This document shows, piece by piece, positions 35,601 to 47,600 of a stretch of 64,000 nt of DNA. Source of the stretch: Plazaster borealis (Eukaryota; Echinodermata; Asteroidea; Forcipulatida; Labidiasteridae). Within the stretch, counting starts at the first letter, position 1. The number at the start of each line of letters is the position of its first letter. The DNA lies in assembly GCA_021014325.1 (NCBI GenBank), contig CM037475.1, positions 2,945,001-3,009,000 of the forward strand. The letters run 5' to 3'. The notes beneath the pieces are model-generated. The model was not told the DNA's origin and searched no databases. It was given only the letters and a program-made list of their open reading frames with translations. The translations under genes and the position numbers were made by a program.

Positions 35601-38600
35601 AAAATGCCACTGTGTCTGATACGCTTCAAAGGCAATTTTTTGTCAAAATAATTTTTAAAAACAATCGACGACGTCACATTTCAAATGTATGGTCTGTACA
35701 TTTTTGTACATAGTATCTTTTTTTCAACCAAATGGCATTGAATTTGACCTTTTGACTTGCGCAGAAATTCCTCTTTGGAATGTACAGACGCATTTGCTTC
35801 GGCTGTCCAATGACGTCATGTTTCAAATTTTGCTCTGAAAGAGTATCAAAATAATTGACATTGTACACCATTTTAAGGTGAGGTTAGAGACTTGTAATTT
35901 TTGTCCCCACTTTCATGAGGACTCTATATTTTGGAAAATGAGTGCATCACAAAACTCAATTTGACCTTGGAGCCCCTCTTTAAGATTTGATTCCATACTT
36001 TGCTCTAAAGACCTAAGCATAGTTCTGATTGATAATGCTAAAAATGTTGCTGGAATAACACAGTTTCAATTATTTTTTTCTCAGTTAACACTGCGCAAAC
36101 TAGCCGATATCTCTGGAGGAAGGTATCATGTCTATGCATCGGGAGCTGAGGTAGGATCTCTAAGAAATATTGAAATGTTACAAAATTATTACTGCGTCTA
36201 TGCGCAGTACTGTTTTTCGGAGCTTTTCGGAACTTCCAAAGTAATTTTCGTTCTTCTTTAGAATATCATTGTTACAATGAAACCCTGACTATATAAAGTA
36301 AAGACAACAAACATTCTCATTAAATGCACCAGAGAATTTTGTTCTCTTTCAAGAAATTATGGAATGTCTTCACCGTGAACAGGCCAACCCTTGGCCAAAG
36401 GCCCTGGCCGATAATCTGCCATGGTTTGCTGGAATCTTGGACTTGCCTCTCATATTGGTATTGGTTTGTTTACATTCCATTCGTGGCAACAGGCCAAATT
36501 GCTAGAATGTTACAATAATATAAAAAAACATTAAAATGGTACAGAAGATACATGCAAAACACTAAAACAATGTGAAGAGTTACTAAATAGTGAAGGTCAA
36601 AAAGTTATGTTCCAGCCACAACAAATGACCACGTTAAAATAATTTAAAACAAAAGGAGAAAGGCTGATACCAAGAAGTTACTTCAGAGGGAGTCGTTTCC
36701 TACAATGTTTTATACTATCAACAGCTCTCCGTTGCTTGTTACCAAGTAAGTTTTTATGCAAATATTTGTTTTGAGTCATTACCAAACGTGTACGATACCT
36801 TTAAGATTGCTGTACTTTGACATTTTTGAGGCGTTTCTTTTCTCTTTCTAGGATCAAATTTACACCGGTACAGACATTACCATGCTACTGCGGGAGATAA
36901 GAATAGCTCAAGATGTCATTAATAAGATACAGGAAATGAGGCAAGGCATGATGGGAGACGCCCTCGTTAGCATCTTGAATGAGGTAAGGTGTCTTGAGTC
37001 AGAGCTTTCGTTCACTAATTTAATTTAACTTATTTGAATATTGTTGTTCTCATTTATTTGTGTATTGTACTGGTAATTTGACTGTGTGCGTTTTTTGTTC
37101 TGTTTTGTGAATAAAAACAAAACAAAAATTTAAGTTGTGTTGAGCAGTACCCATCAACTCCTTAAAGTGACAGCATAAAACTCTTGACTTCATTATTTTT
37201 TTCATTTCTTGCTCATTATATTATGATTATTGTGGTTGATTAAAAACACAGCACTTGTAGCTAGAGGCTAAATTGAGGCAATCACATCAAGATGAAAATG
37301 GACAATTTACAGAGGCTAACTACACAGAGAAAAACTTAAAAAATAAAGTGTTAACAAATGTAAGTCCTTTTAAAAGCCCTGTAAATGAATAAATAAATGA
37401 AACCATAGAGTTCCCACTTGACGTCACACAGTGAAAAGTCGACCATCATAACGGCCAATGATATCATTATTTGAATGCACAACTATGCATTATGCATAAA
37501 CACTGCTTGCAGAACCCAGGAGTTTTGTCAAATTCCTTGCATGATTGGTCGATGAACCACTTGGCTGCGTAGAAAAATTAGAGCACTTGACGCGGCTCAA
37601 AGCCAAAACCTGAGGTGTCTGTGAAGATGGCGTTTATCGGGACTATCTATACAGATGCATATTTGAGTTAAAAATTTAGTATTAAAGTGGATCGTTTCCC
37701 ATCCAAAATAAGCAAATTCACCAGTTTTCAGTCAATGTTACATTTTCTCTTTATTTTATAAGAGTTTTTTAAATACTTTTGGACCATCAATTTTTCTGTC
37801 TGTCAACCTTAAGATTTCCCTGGAAGTACAGAAGCTACCACAGTCAAGGTTTCTGCCAAGACCTCCAAACCACACCACTCCTGTGGTCATCGAGGAACCC
37901 TCATTCCTACCAAAGACATCTGAGGAATGGCTGCAACAGAACGGACTCAAAGGTATTCCACTTTAGTTCAATTATGGAGTCTCTGAAGTCAAGCCTTTGC
38001 TGGGGTGCTGGCAGTGCAAGGGGGCGAGGCAAAGCCGAGGGTGCCATTTGCCCCTTCGGGTGTAAAAAATACCATGGACTCCATCACAGCATGCAACAAT
38101 TGTATAATGTCTCAACTCTTGTGAAGCATTTAATGCGAATGTAGAGATGTGAAGTCAAGTTCGCCCTTGCATTCGCATGAAGTATCAATCAGGCTTAAGG
38201 CAGAAATCCCACTTAACACTGCTTGCTAAGCAACTTCACATTGTTTTTAAAAACATACCAGCATCACTAAGTTGATAATCAATCTTGATCCAGACCCGTG
38301 TCACTTTTCATGGCCCTGCTTAATACTTAAAGACACTGGACACCTTTGGTAATTGTCAAAGACCAGTTTTCTCACTTGGTGTATCTCAACATATGCACAA
38401 AATAATAAACCTGTGAAAATTTGAACTCAATTGGTCATCCAAGTTGCGAGTTAATAATGGAAGAAAAAACACCCTTGTCACACGAAGTTGTGTGCTTTCA
38501 GATGCTTGATTTCGAGACCACACGCGTGAGGTCTCGAAATGAATTCAAAAATTTTACTGAGAAATTACTTTTTTCTCAAAAACGACGTTACTTCAGAGGG

Positions 38601-41600
38601 AGCCGTTTCTCACAATGTTTTATACTATCAGCAGCTCTCCATTGATCATTACCAAGTCAGTTTTTATGCTAACAATTATTTTGAGTAATTACCAATAGTG
38701 TCCAGTGCCTTTAAGCATTCTTCTTGCTAAGCAATTTCTGCTTACACAATTAGCGTAGACATTTGACACTAACCATGTCAGCAGAGAATGATAAGAGTAA
38801 GCGCAAAATGCAGGGGTAAGCGGTGTTGGCAAATGGGTGTCTGATATTTTGCATTGAAAGAGAAAATGAACGTATTTTTGTCCTGGTTTCAGGAAAGAGA
38901 CTGTCCCTGTATCAAGTCCTGGCTCCCAATGCCTTCAGTCAGATCGAAGAGTTCATTCCAGTCATCAGGAAGTCTGTTCGCTCTCAGACACACGAGGTAA
39001 GAGACAACCATCAAGAGCAAGTTCGGGTGGCAACTAAACTGGTCGACTATGGTCAATTCGAGAGCTACGTAACAGTTTCTGGTCCCAATATACGGCTCTG
39101 GTCAAGTCTAGTCGCCCACCCGAACTTGCTCCAAGCAACAGCTGCCAAATTGTTCTGGCTCCCAGAGGCATTAGGTTAAAAAAAACCTGTCAACAACTGT
39201 CAACAACTGTCAAGTTGTATCGGCTGATGTATTACCATGGGATTCTAAGACACAGTTTTGAATATCTTCTCAGAAAAGTACAGAAAGAGGCTAGCAAGGG
39301 ATTGAAGAGTATAGAACCTTCTCAGATGACGTCGCTATTTTATCACTCGTCATAATAATAATAAATAATAATACGCAGTTCTTATATAGCGCTTTATACT
39401 TCCGATGGGTGTCTCAAAGCGCTCAGTATTTTTCCTACAAGGTAAGTGGAGTTACGTGTTGAAGTATGATACCTATTCCTTTGCATAGCACCATGTAATG
39501 GTTTACAAGGTGCTGTGGCGCAATATGCAGCCAATCAAACCAGGAACACCGGGGCGAACCCCTTCTCTTTACGATACGTGCACTGGGTTCTTTTACGTGC
39601 ATTACACGACACACGGGACCTATGGCTTTACGTCCCATCCGAAGGACGAAGCATGTGGTTAAGTGTCTTGCTTAAGAACACAAGTGTCACGACTGGGATT
39701 CAAACCCACACTCTGCCGATCAGGAACACCAGAGCTTGAGCTAGGTGTTCTTATCCGCTCGGCCACGACACGCCACGCTGGAAGATTTTACACGCGCACG
39801 CCATGCACACACGTTACTTAGAACTGCACCAACATGTGCTACGAAATGCAATGCTGGATGGCATTATGTCGTGTCGTGGCTGAGTAGATAAGAGCACCGG
39901 ACTCATGTACAAATGTAACGTAAGTGAGAAGGCTCTGTACGAAAACAATTTTTTTGAGGGAGGGGATTACATAGCTGCCAACTATTACGATTTTTTCGTA
40001 ATTATTACGAATTTATCTTTGAGTTACGAAAATACGAATTGCTTGTTAAAAATTACGAGTTTCACCTTTCCCGCTATAGAAAGAAAAAAACTCTATTTTT
40101 TAACGCAACATTCTTTTTCAGCTTTGAAAAGTCGATTAAATTGTTTGTATTTTATTTTGTGTAAATTGTAATCGATTCTTTGCCATTTAAATGCCGTATA
40201 TATACACTGTATCACCATGAACGACTCTGGAAGAGTACTGAAGACTTTCGGTTTTTATAGTATCGATAAAAGTGCGTCGCAGGATACCAATAACATGTTG
40301 TAAAAGTATCCAGAAAACGTGTGGAAACCAGCGACAGCATGCACGCGGAAGTGCGTTCGGCATTCTAGTCTTAGTCCAAGACGTCACTATCAAATACACG
40401 TAACTATCTTATATGATATTCGTGATAACCCAACAGAGGTGCGCTATTCGGTCTTGAATTAAATTGAACGGTTCACGAAATCAAACCAGGGACAGTGACG
40501 CCCTCTGTTGTTCAAATTGATCCATTTGGTCTGTACTACTGTACATAACGATGGCGTAGTGATTCATTCCACGGTTTGGAATCTATCCATGCGAATGACT
40601 TGGAACCAAGACTATAGGCATACATGTTTACACGGAGACCTGTCAAATTCTACATGCAGTACCGCGAGTACCTCCAGGTTTCTGTCGTCTACTTCCGCTG
40701 TCTTATTGATCGTTATGGCTTCCAGAGGTAAACATAAAGGACAATTTTACAGTAGTAAATACAGTGATGAATTTTCTTTTATCACGGTTTCAAAGAAGGG
40801 GAAACAACATGCATTTTGTAAAGTATGTCGACGGGACTTATCAGTAGCACATGGCGGACGGTCTGACATAGTTACGCATACAAAAGCCAAAGTCCATCTC
40901 ACAAATGTTCAAGATGAGGCACAAACAACAAAATTGACATCATTCATGTCGAGTTCACAGGATATCAACACTACTTGGGCCGAGTGTTTATTTACTGCTT
41001 TCTATTTAGAACATAACATACCTCTCTCAGACATTTTGTTTTTGTTTTTTTGGTGTCTTGTAATTTAAGAGAACAAAGACAACATCGCCTGGAAAGGGGG
41101 AGCACTCCCTAAAAATAACATTGAAATTTCATACAAATTGTGTGCATGTCAAATGCCTTGACATGCAACGATGTTTTATTACTAATTGAAATTTTCAAAT
41201 GTTGGCAGCTATGGGATTAGAGAGGACAATCATGAAGAGTTGTGGTTATGTCGTACCGTGAACTTTCATTTAAATGTTTAAATGAATGTTCTCGGTACAA
41301 CATAACTACCTCTTAAAGGCACAGAACACGTTTGGTAATTGTCAAAGACCAGTGTTCTCACTTGGTGTATCCCAACATATGCATAAAATAACAAGCCTGT
41401 CAAAATTTGGGCTCAATTGGTCATCGAAGTTGCAAGAAAATGATGAAAGAAAAAACACCCTTGTTGTACAAATTTGTGTGCTTTCAGATAGGAATAAAAG
41501 GCTTCTTGCAAGAAGTCTTTTATTATTTTAGTGAGAAATTACCTCTTTCTCAAAAACTACGTTACTTCAGAGGGAGTCGTTTCCTACAATGTTCTATACT

Positions 41601-44600
41601 ATCAACAGCTCTCCGTTGCTTGTTACCAAGTAAGTTTTTATGTTGATATATATTTTGAGTAATTACCAAACGTGTACAGTGCCTTTAAGATGACATTTTG
41701 TTAGTTGTTTTGACAGCGGTCATTTCTTAAGACAAATATTTTTGCTTCAATCTTTCAGAAAGCAATGACTCAGTTTGAATGGCACGACGGTACGATCAAG
41801 AACATTCACGTGGATCCAGCGTTACTCTTTGACTACCAGAAACAGCTGGGGGCGACGGTCAAGCTGTATGAACGCAGGGTAGACTGGCTGTCAAAGGAAA
41901 GCAGGAGGCTGTTTGGTACCCTGACTGAAAAGAGGTTAGTAGGAGGGAGAACTGTCCAGGGAACCTGTTCAGTTTATTCAAAGTGTCAACGTTCATTCTA
42001 GGAAAATGTGTACGCTGTTTTAAAAAAATTGCTGAATATCGTTGTCAAAATGAAACCCGGACTAAATGACTAAAAAGGTAAAGACAACAAACATTCTCAT
42101 AAAAGTGCATTGGGATTTACTTTTCTCTTTCAAGAAAGTCTAAAGGAAAGCCCTCTTTGCTCACCTTGACTCGACTGGCCCCTCGGCCGTAAGCCGCGGC
42201 TGATAATCAGCCATTGCATGCTGGAATCTGGCACTTACCTCCGTGCTGAAAACAACTGAGAACAATCATGGTAGCCTATTGATCTCTCGCCATCCTGGTC
42301 ATTTAAAACATACACGCATCCGGCATTAAGTAGTAAAAAATATGTAATAATTGCATCAAAGAAAGAGTATTATTTTAATTTACCCACACACTGATGTGTG
42401 ACTAAACATTGGTATATTCGCTGCTTTCCAAAGTCTGCAGATTCTTGCTACTCAGGTGGGATTTGAACCCACAGTGGATACTCTTGTGGAAAGATAACCA
42501 CTCTAGAATGCAGGGTTGTGGTTTCGAATCCAGACCGTGTTGCTCTTAGGTTTTTCCGCCCACAAGACGCTGTTTTAAAAAAATTGCTGAATATCGTTGT
42601 CAAAATGAAACCCGGACTAAATGACTAAAAAGGTAAAGACAACAAACATTCTCATAAAAGTGCATTGGGATTTACTTTTCTCTTTCAAGAAAGTCTAAAG
42701 GAAAGCCCTCTTTGCTCACCTTGACTCGACTGGCCCCTCGGCCGTAAGCCGCGGCTGATAATCAGCCATTGCCTGCTGGAATCTGGCACTTACCTCCGTG
42801 CTGAAAACAACTGAGAACAATCATGGTAGCCTATTGATCTCTCGCCATCCTGGTTTGTCAGACAAAAGGACAAAGGTCTAGAATGGGGAAAAACCCTGGG
42901 AAAGAGAGATTACGACCATTGTTTCCAGAGACTTTTTCCCTGTCTGTACCGGCCCAACGATGCGTGACACAGTGAATGCATGCATGGTGTTTGCTAGACT
43001 GTGAGCTTTCTGGACGTGTTATCACTTCAACCGCTGTTGAACTTGTTTCTCACAGAACGTTCTTGGCGTGTTCACGCATCAACTGTCGAACAGAATACAA
43101 AAGGACATTTTAAATTGCGGTTTTATCAGGCCACCTTGACCGTGTCATTTAAAACATACATGCATCCGGCATTAAGTAGTAAAAAATATGTAATAATTGC
43201 ATCAAAGAAAGAGTATTATTTTAATTTACCCACACACTGATGTGTGACTAAACATTGGTATATTCGCTGCTTTCCAAAGTCTGCAGATTCTTGCTACTCA
43301 GGTGGGATTTGAACCCACAGTGGATACTCTAGTGGAAAGATAACCACTCTAGAATGCAGGGTTGTGGTTTCGAATCCAGACCGTGTTGCTCTTAGGTTTT
43401 TCCGCCCACAAGACTCAGGAAAACACAGCAGTGCTTAAAATACGTTGGTATAATGGTGAAACCAAAATAATAACAAAAATACTAATAACAATACAAGACA
43501 TTTATATAGCGCATAATGCAGGAGCCTAAGGCTGTATCTACGGCTACGGCTGTTGCTAAGGACATCTTGTACTTCAATGCACGATGACGCGGAAATCTAG
43601 CCGTAGCCATAGCTGTAGCTACCAATTCGGACACGGCCTAACAGACTTTACTCTCATTTTGTGGCCAAAAAATGACTTCTTTTTCAAACTTTGAGATTTC
43701 CTTTTTTGTGTTTGTACAGGGTAGTGATACTGATTGATCTTTCATTGAGTAATGTCAACTATCTAGTACACATCCAGCATTCCCTCAGGCTCCTACTGCA
43801 ACAACAACTACTCAACAAAGAGTCCTTCAATCTGATTGGGTAAGAATACAGGTCATACCTTGATTTGTGATTTATTGACCAATGAAACGATTGCTACTAC
43901 AATGCTTGTAACAACAACTGTCTAACAAAGAGTCATTCAATCTGATTGGGTAATTAAATGCATAATTCTTTTATTTGGGATTTATTGACCAATCATCACC
44001 ATACACCTAGACATGGCTGGTATGAATGATATTTGGACTCAATTTTGTTCAGTAAAAATGTCTGAAAAATAAGATGAAGCACAAATTTTGTTTTGTTTTT
44101 TAGAAATGTAGATACGAAAACAACCACCATGAACATTTGTACGTCTATTTTATTTGTTTGAATGCCCAGTTTCGGCAGCTCTGCTCGTGCTTGGAGGCCG
44201 TTTATGCAAGAACCAACCGAGGAGAATATACAGATGGCATGGAAGTGAGTAGCTGTATGAGAGACCTTGCAAGTCTCGCCAAAATTCAAGCATGTGTGAA
44301 TGAAAAAAAAATCGCGCCCCCTTACGGGGCCCAATGTTTAAAATACACATAAGACTTGCACAATCTATTGCCAATAAAGAAATTCAAAGTTCAAAGAATT
44401 TATACCAAATTTGAAATGAACTTGTAATTTGAATTGAAGGAGTAGTTAATCATTGCGGAGATCATGGAAGTGTAAATTCATTGTTTATATGATCTTCAAA
44501 ACTGAATAAAACTTTTAAAAATTGTAACTGAATTGTTGTTTTCAGATGGGTCCTGGGCCTGGAGTGCAGCGGAAGTCGTAATTTCCTGTCGGCTCTTAGA

Positions 44601-47600
44601 CTAGCCTTGGAGAACGAAGAAGATCAGAAGCGTAATACCTGTAAGTCAACGATGGAACTTGTCATTTCTGTCTGTCTTAAGAACACTTTTTCAAGATGTC
44701 CAACTGTCTTAAAGGTTTTGCATTAAGAGTCTGTCCAAACAGCATTGTATAATTTTTTGTTGTAGATTTATAAATATGTTTGTTTTATCTAAGTATTTTT
44801 GTGTGTACAAGGTAGAGAGTAGAGTCTCCTTGACATAAACTTTGTTTCTTTTAGGCAATCCATCAAGCTCTAGCCGTTTCAACTTTTTCCTTTTGTCGAT
44901 ACGTTATGTTACGTTACGTTACGTTACGTTTGTCATTTTTATGTACTTGTACTTTATGATGGCCTGGGAAATTAAATATAAATAACATTTAATATATAAA
45001 AGAATTGACTCTTTATACATGGATTAGTTGATGATTGGAGCAGACTGACGGATGAAGTTATTTTAAAAGGTTTCTCCACCAACTGCATAAAATTCAAACA
45101 AGTTATGGAAAGTCATCATTGCATATCAATGTCAAGATTGTATTCACCTGTGCTTTGAACTTGTTAGTCAGCCGACATTCACTCATCTCAAAGGGTGTGC
45201 AAAACATTAGTAAAAATAATAAGAATAATAATTTGATTAGAAAAATTGACTAGAGCGGGATTTGAACCAACGACCTTCAGATTAATGTGCCGGCGCTCTA
45301 CCAAGTGAGCTATCTAGCCCTAATATTGGTGGTCTCCAGATGTTGTTAATATGGGGTTGTTTGGGCTTGGGGGTGCCAGTCAGAAGCCATTCAACCTGTA
45401 ACTGCCGTGTAGCCAGGGGTCACACCCAAGTTTACGATACAACCTGGGAAGCGGCAGCTAAGGGATCACCTTAAAGGGATTGCGACTTTTTTATTTCAAA
45501 TATCAAGTAATAAACCACAAGGGATAATATTAATAATAGGAATTTATATGGCATATTTGCCAAAAGATTCAAAGCACTTTCAGCAAAAACAACAGAAATC
45601 AAAACAAATGAGTCCCTTAAATTGTTCAAGAGATGACTTGGTAAGATTGAAAATATAAAATGATCACAGATTTGCACGTAACTTACATGGTATGAAGATG
45701 GTCATGGTGGAAAACTTCCCTTGAAATATTTTTGCTCGAAATGCTATAGTTTGTGAGAAATGGATTAATAAGTTTTGATCCCACGAGTCCAAAACCCAAT
45801 GTTTTAAAACAGTGAAAACATAAGGTTTTGTTTGAACTTTTTTCTTGTGACTCTGATGACCGATTGAGTTCAATCTTTCACAGGCTTGTTATTTTATGTA
45901 TATTGGGTCACACAAAGTGCGGATACTGGTCTTTGTCAATTACCAAGGGACAGATTTTCTTTTGATTTAAATGTGCAAACAATGGGTTTTTTGTATATGA
46001 GGTATGATTACATTTGTATTTACTAATCTATTTTGCAGCTGTTGACGGCGTCTACCTCTTCACCAGCGGAATCCCAGACCAGCTGCCAGAGGTCATCTGT
46101 TCCTTCATGGAGGAGGCCACAGTCGGCCAGTCCACACGCCTCCACTCCATCCTCTTCAATGTAGACGACTACGACAGCAACGGCGCCATCCCGGGACGGT
46201 ACGCAAACATCACGCAGATGGCAGAGTGTCTCAGGACACTCGCTCACGTGACCAGCGGACGATTTCATTGGTTCCGTGAGACGGGGATCATCGAGAGCGA
46301 TGATATTAAGGCAATACTCAGTGAGATGGATAAAGCTGTCAATTACTCACAGAAGGTGAGTAACACATTTTTTAAATTCTTGCAGCGAGAAACATTATTT
46401 AATAACTTGCAGAATTGGAGTATCTCGTGCTCAATGTTACAGAAAGTGAGTAATATACTCACATAAGATGAGTAGCAAGGTAGCTGGATAACTCTCAGAA
46501 GTTTGTTTGATAACTTGCAGAAGTGGAGTATCAAACAGAAAGTGAGTAATTTACTCACATAAGATGAGTAGCAAACATAATGTGAATCAGCCATTAGGAG
46601 CAGACCATTGGCAATCTCGTTTGGTACTCACAGGTTTAGGAATGAGCAATTTTCAACATGATCTTTCTTATCTGATCAATAGTTAATCAGGCGTGAATAG
46701 GTGGTTTGAGGTGTCACTGCCTGTGAGTTTACTGACAAAATTATCTATCTTGTTTATATTATAGACAAGATTCTGTGAGATTTTGTAGAATACTTCAAAT
46801 TAAATGTTATTATGTTATGATGAAAGCAACTTTGAATCATAAAAATCAACCAACTATATCTTGAGTAATCGAATGAGAAAGAGTAGGCCTTTCTTTCTGC
46901 TCTTCAGCATTTCGGTTATTTGAAATAAACCATATATTTATGTCTCTTTTATTATTTTTCAAGACATTCTTCCTGAATTTTTTTTAAATAAAAAATCAAC
47001 AAAAGTTGCCATGGTTGGGTGGGTACATGGTGGTGATCATTATGAAATGGCTTTAAAGCACTAAGAATTACAAATCGTGAACGAGTTTGGAGGCTTCTAT
47101 CTGAGCTTTCTCAAATCAGAATGAATGAAATATTGAGTAGTCATTGCTCGAATGAAATCATTTTTTTATTCAATTTACAGTGTGCATTGTTAGTTGACTC
47201 AGTGAAGAAGAGGTCCCCAAAATATGTAAGTACTACTCAAACCTTTGTCTTTATTTACGGTTTGTTTTATTTGAACAATAATTTAAGTAACCAAAGCAGG
47301 TTATAACTAGCTTTTTATTCAAAAACATTTTTGGGGTGAATGCATAATTTCAAAAGTTTATACAAAGCGTGTGACATTTTGTATTTACTGATTGTTTGAA
47401 TTCCTATATGTTTAGAGGAGAGGTTTGGGAACACAGCACTAATAAGCAATATCCCCTTACAATCATATCTTTAAAACTAGCATAGTATACTAATGTACCA
47501 TGGTTTGAGGGTGGATAGTCGATATTAGCTCCCCGAGTTATTGGAAATTGACAAACTAGTTCTGGAGCTAGTTTGCCATTTTCCAATACCGAGAGGTGCT

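Larger units (their letters stand above)
44641..46038 (+). other. Intron 17 of the VWA3A-like gene
   Basis: Contains a short GTTAC array (about 44906-44932), SINE F copy 2 and a family C element (45471-45950); nothing else recognisable. Confidence 0.5.

Noticed and set aside
39515..39739. Frames within family G SINEs (1301-1663, 39435-39739, 56664-56909)
   Set aside because: SINE read-through with tRNA-like heads.
44107..44169. Exon starting at the acceptor-like TTTTTTAG at 44106
   Set aside because: It would run into a stop before the vWA strand; the acceptor at 44169 gives the right phase and the FGSSARAWRPF strand.
46023..46268. 81-codon minus-strand frame opposite exon 18
   Set aside because: Antisense shadow in a GC-rich exon; the plus strand matches the vWA fold and splice phase.
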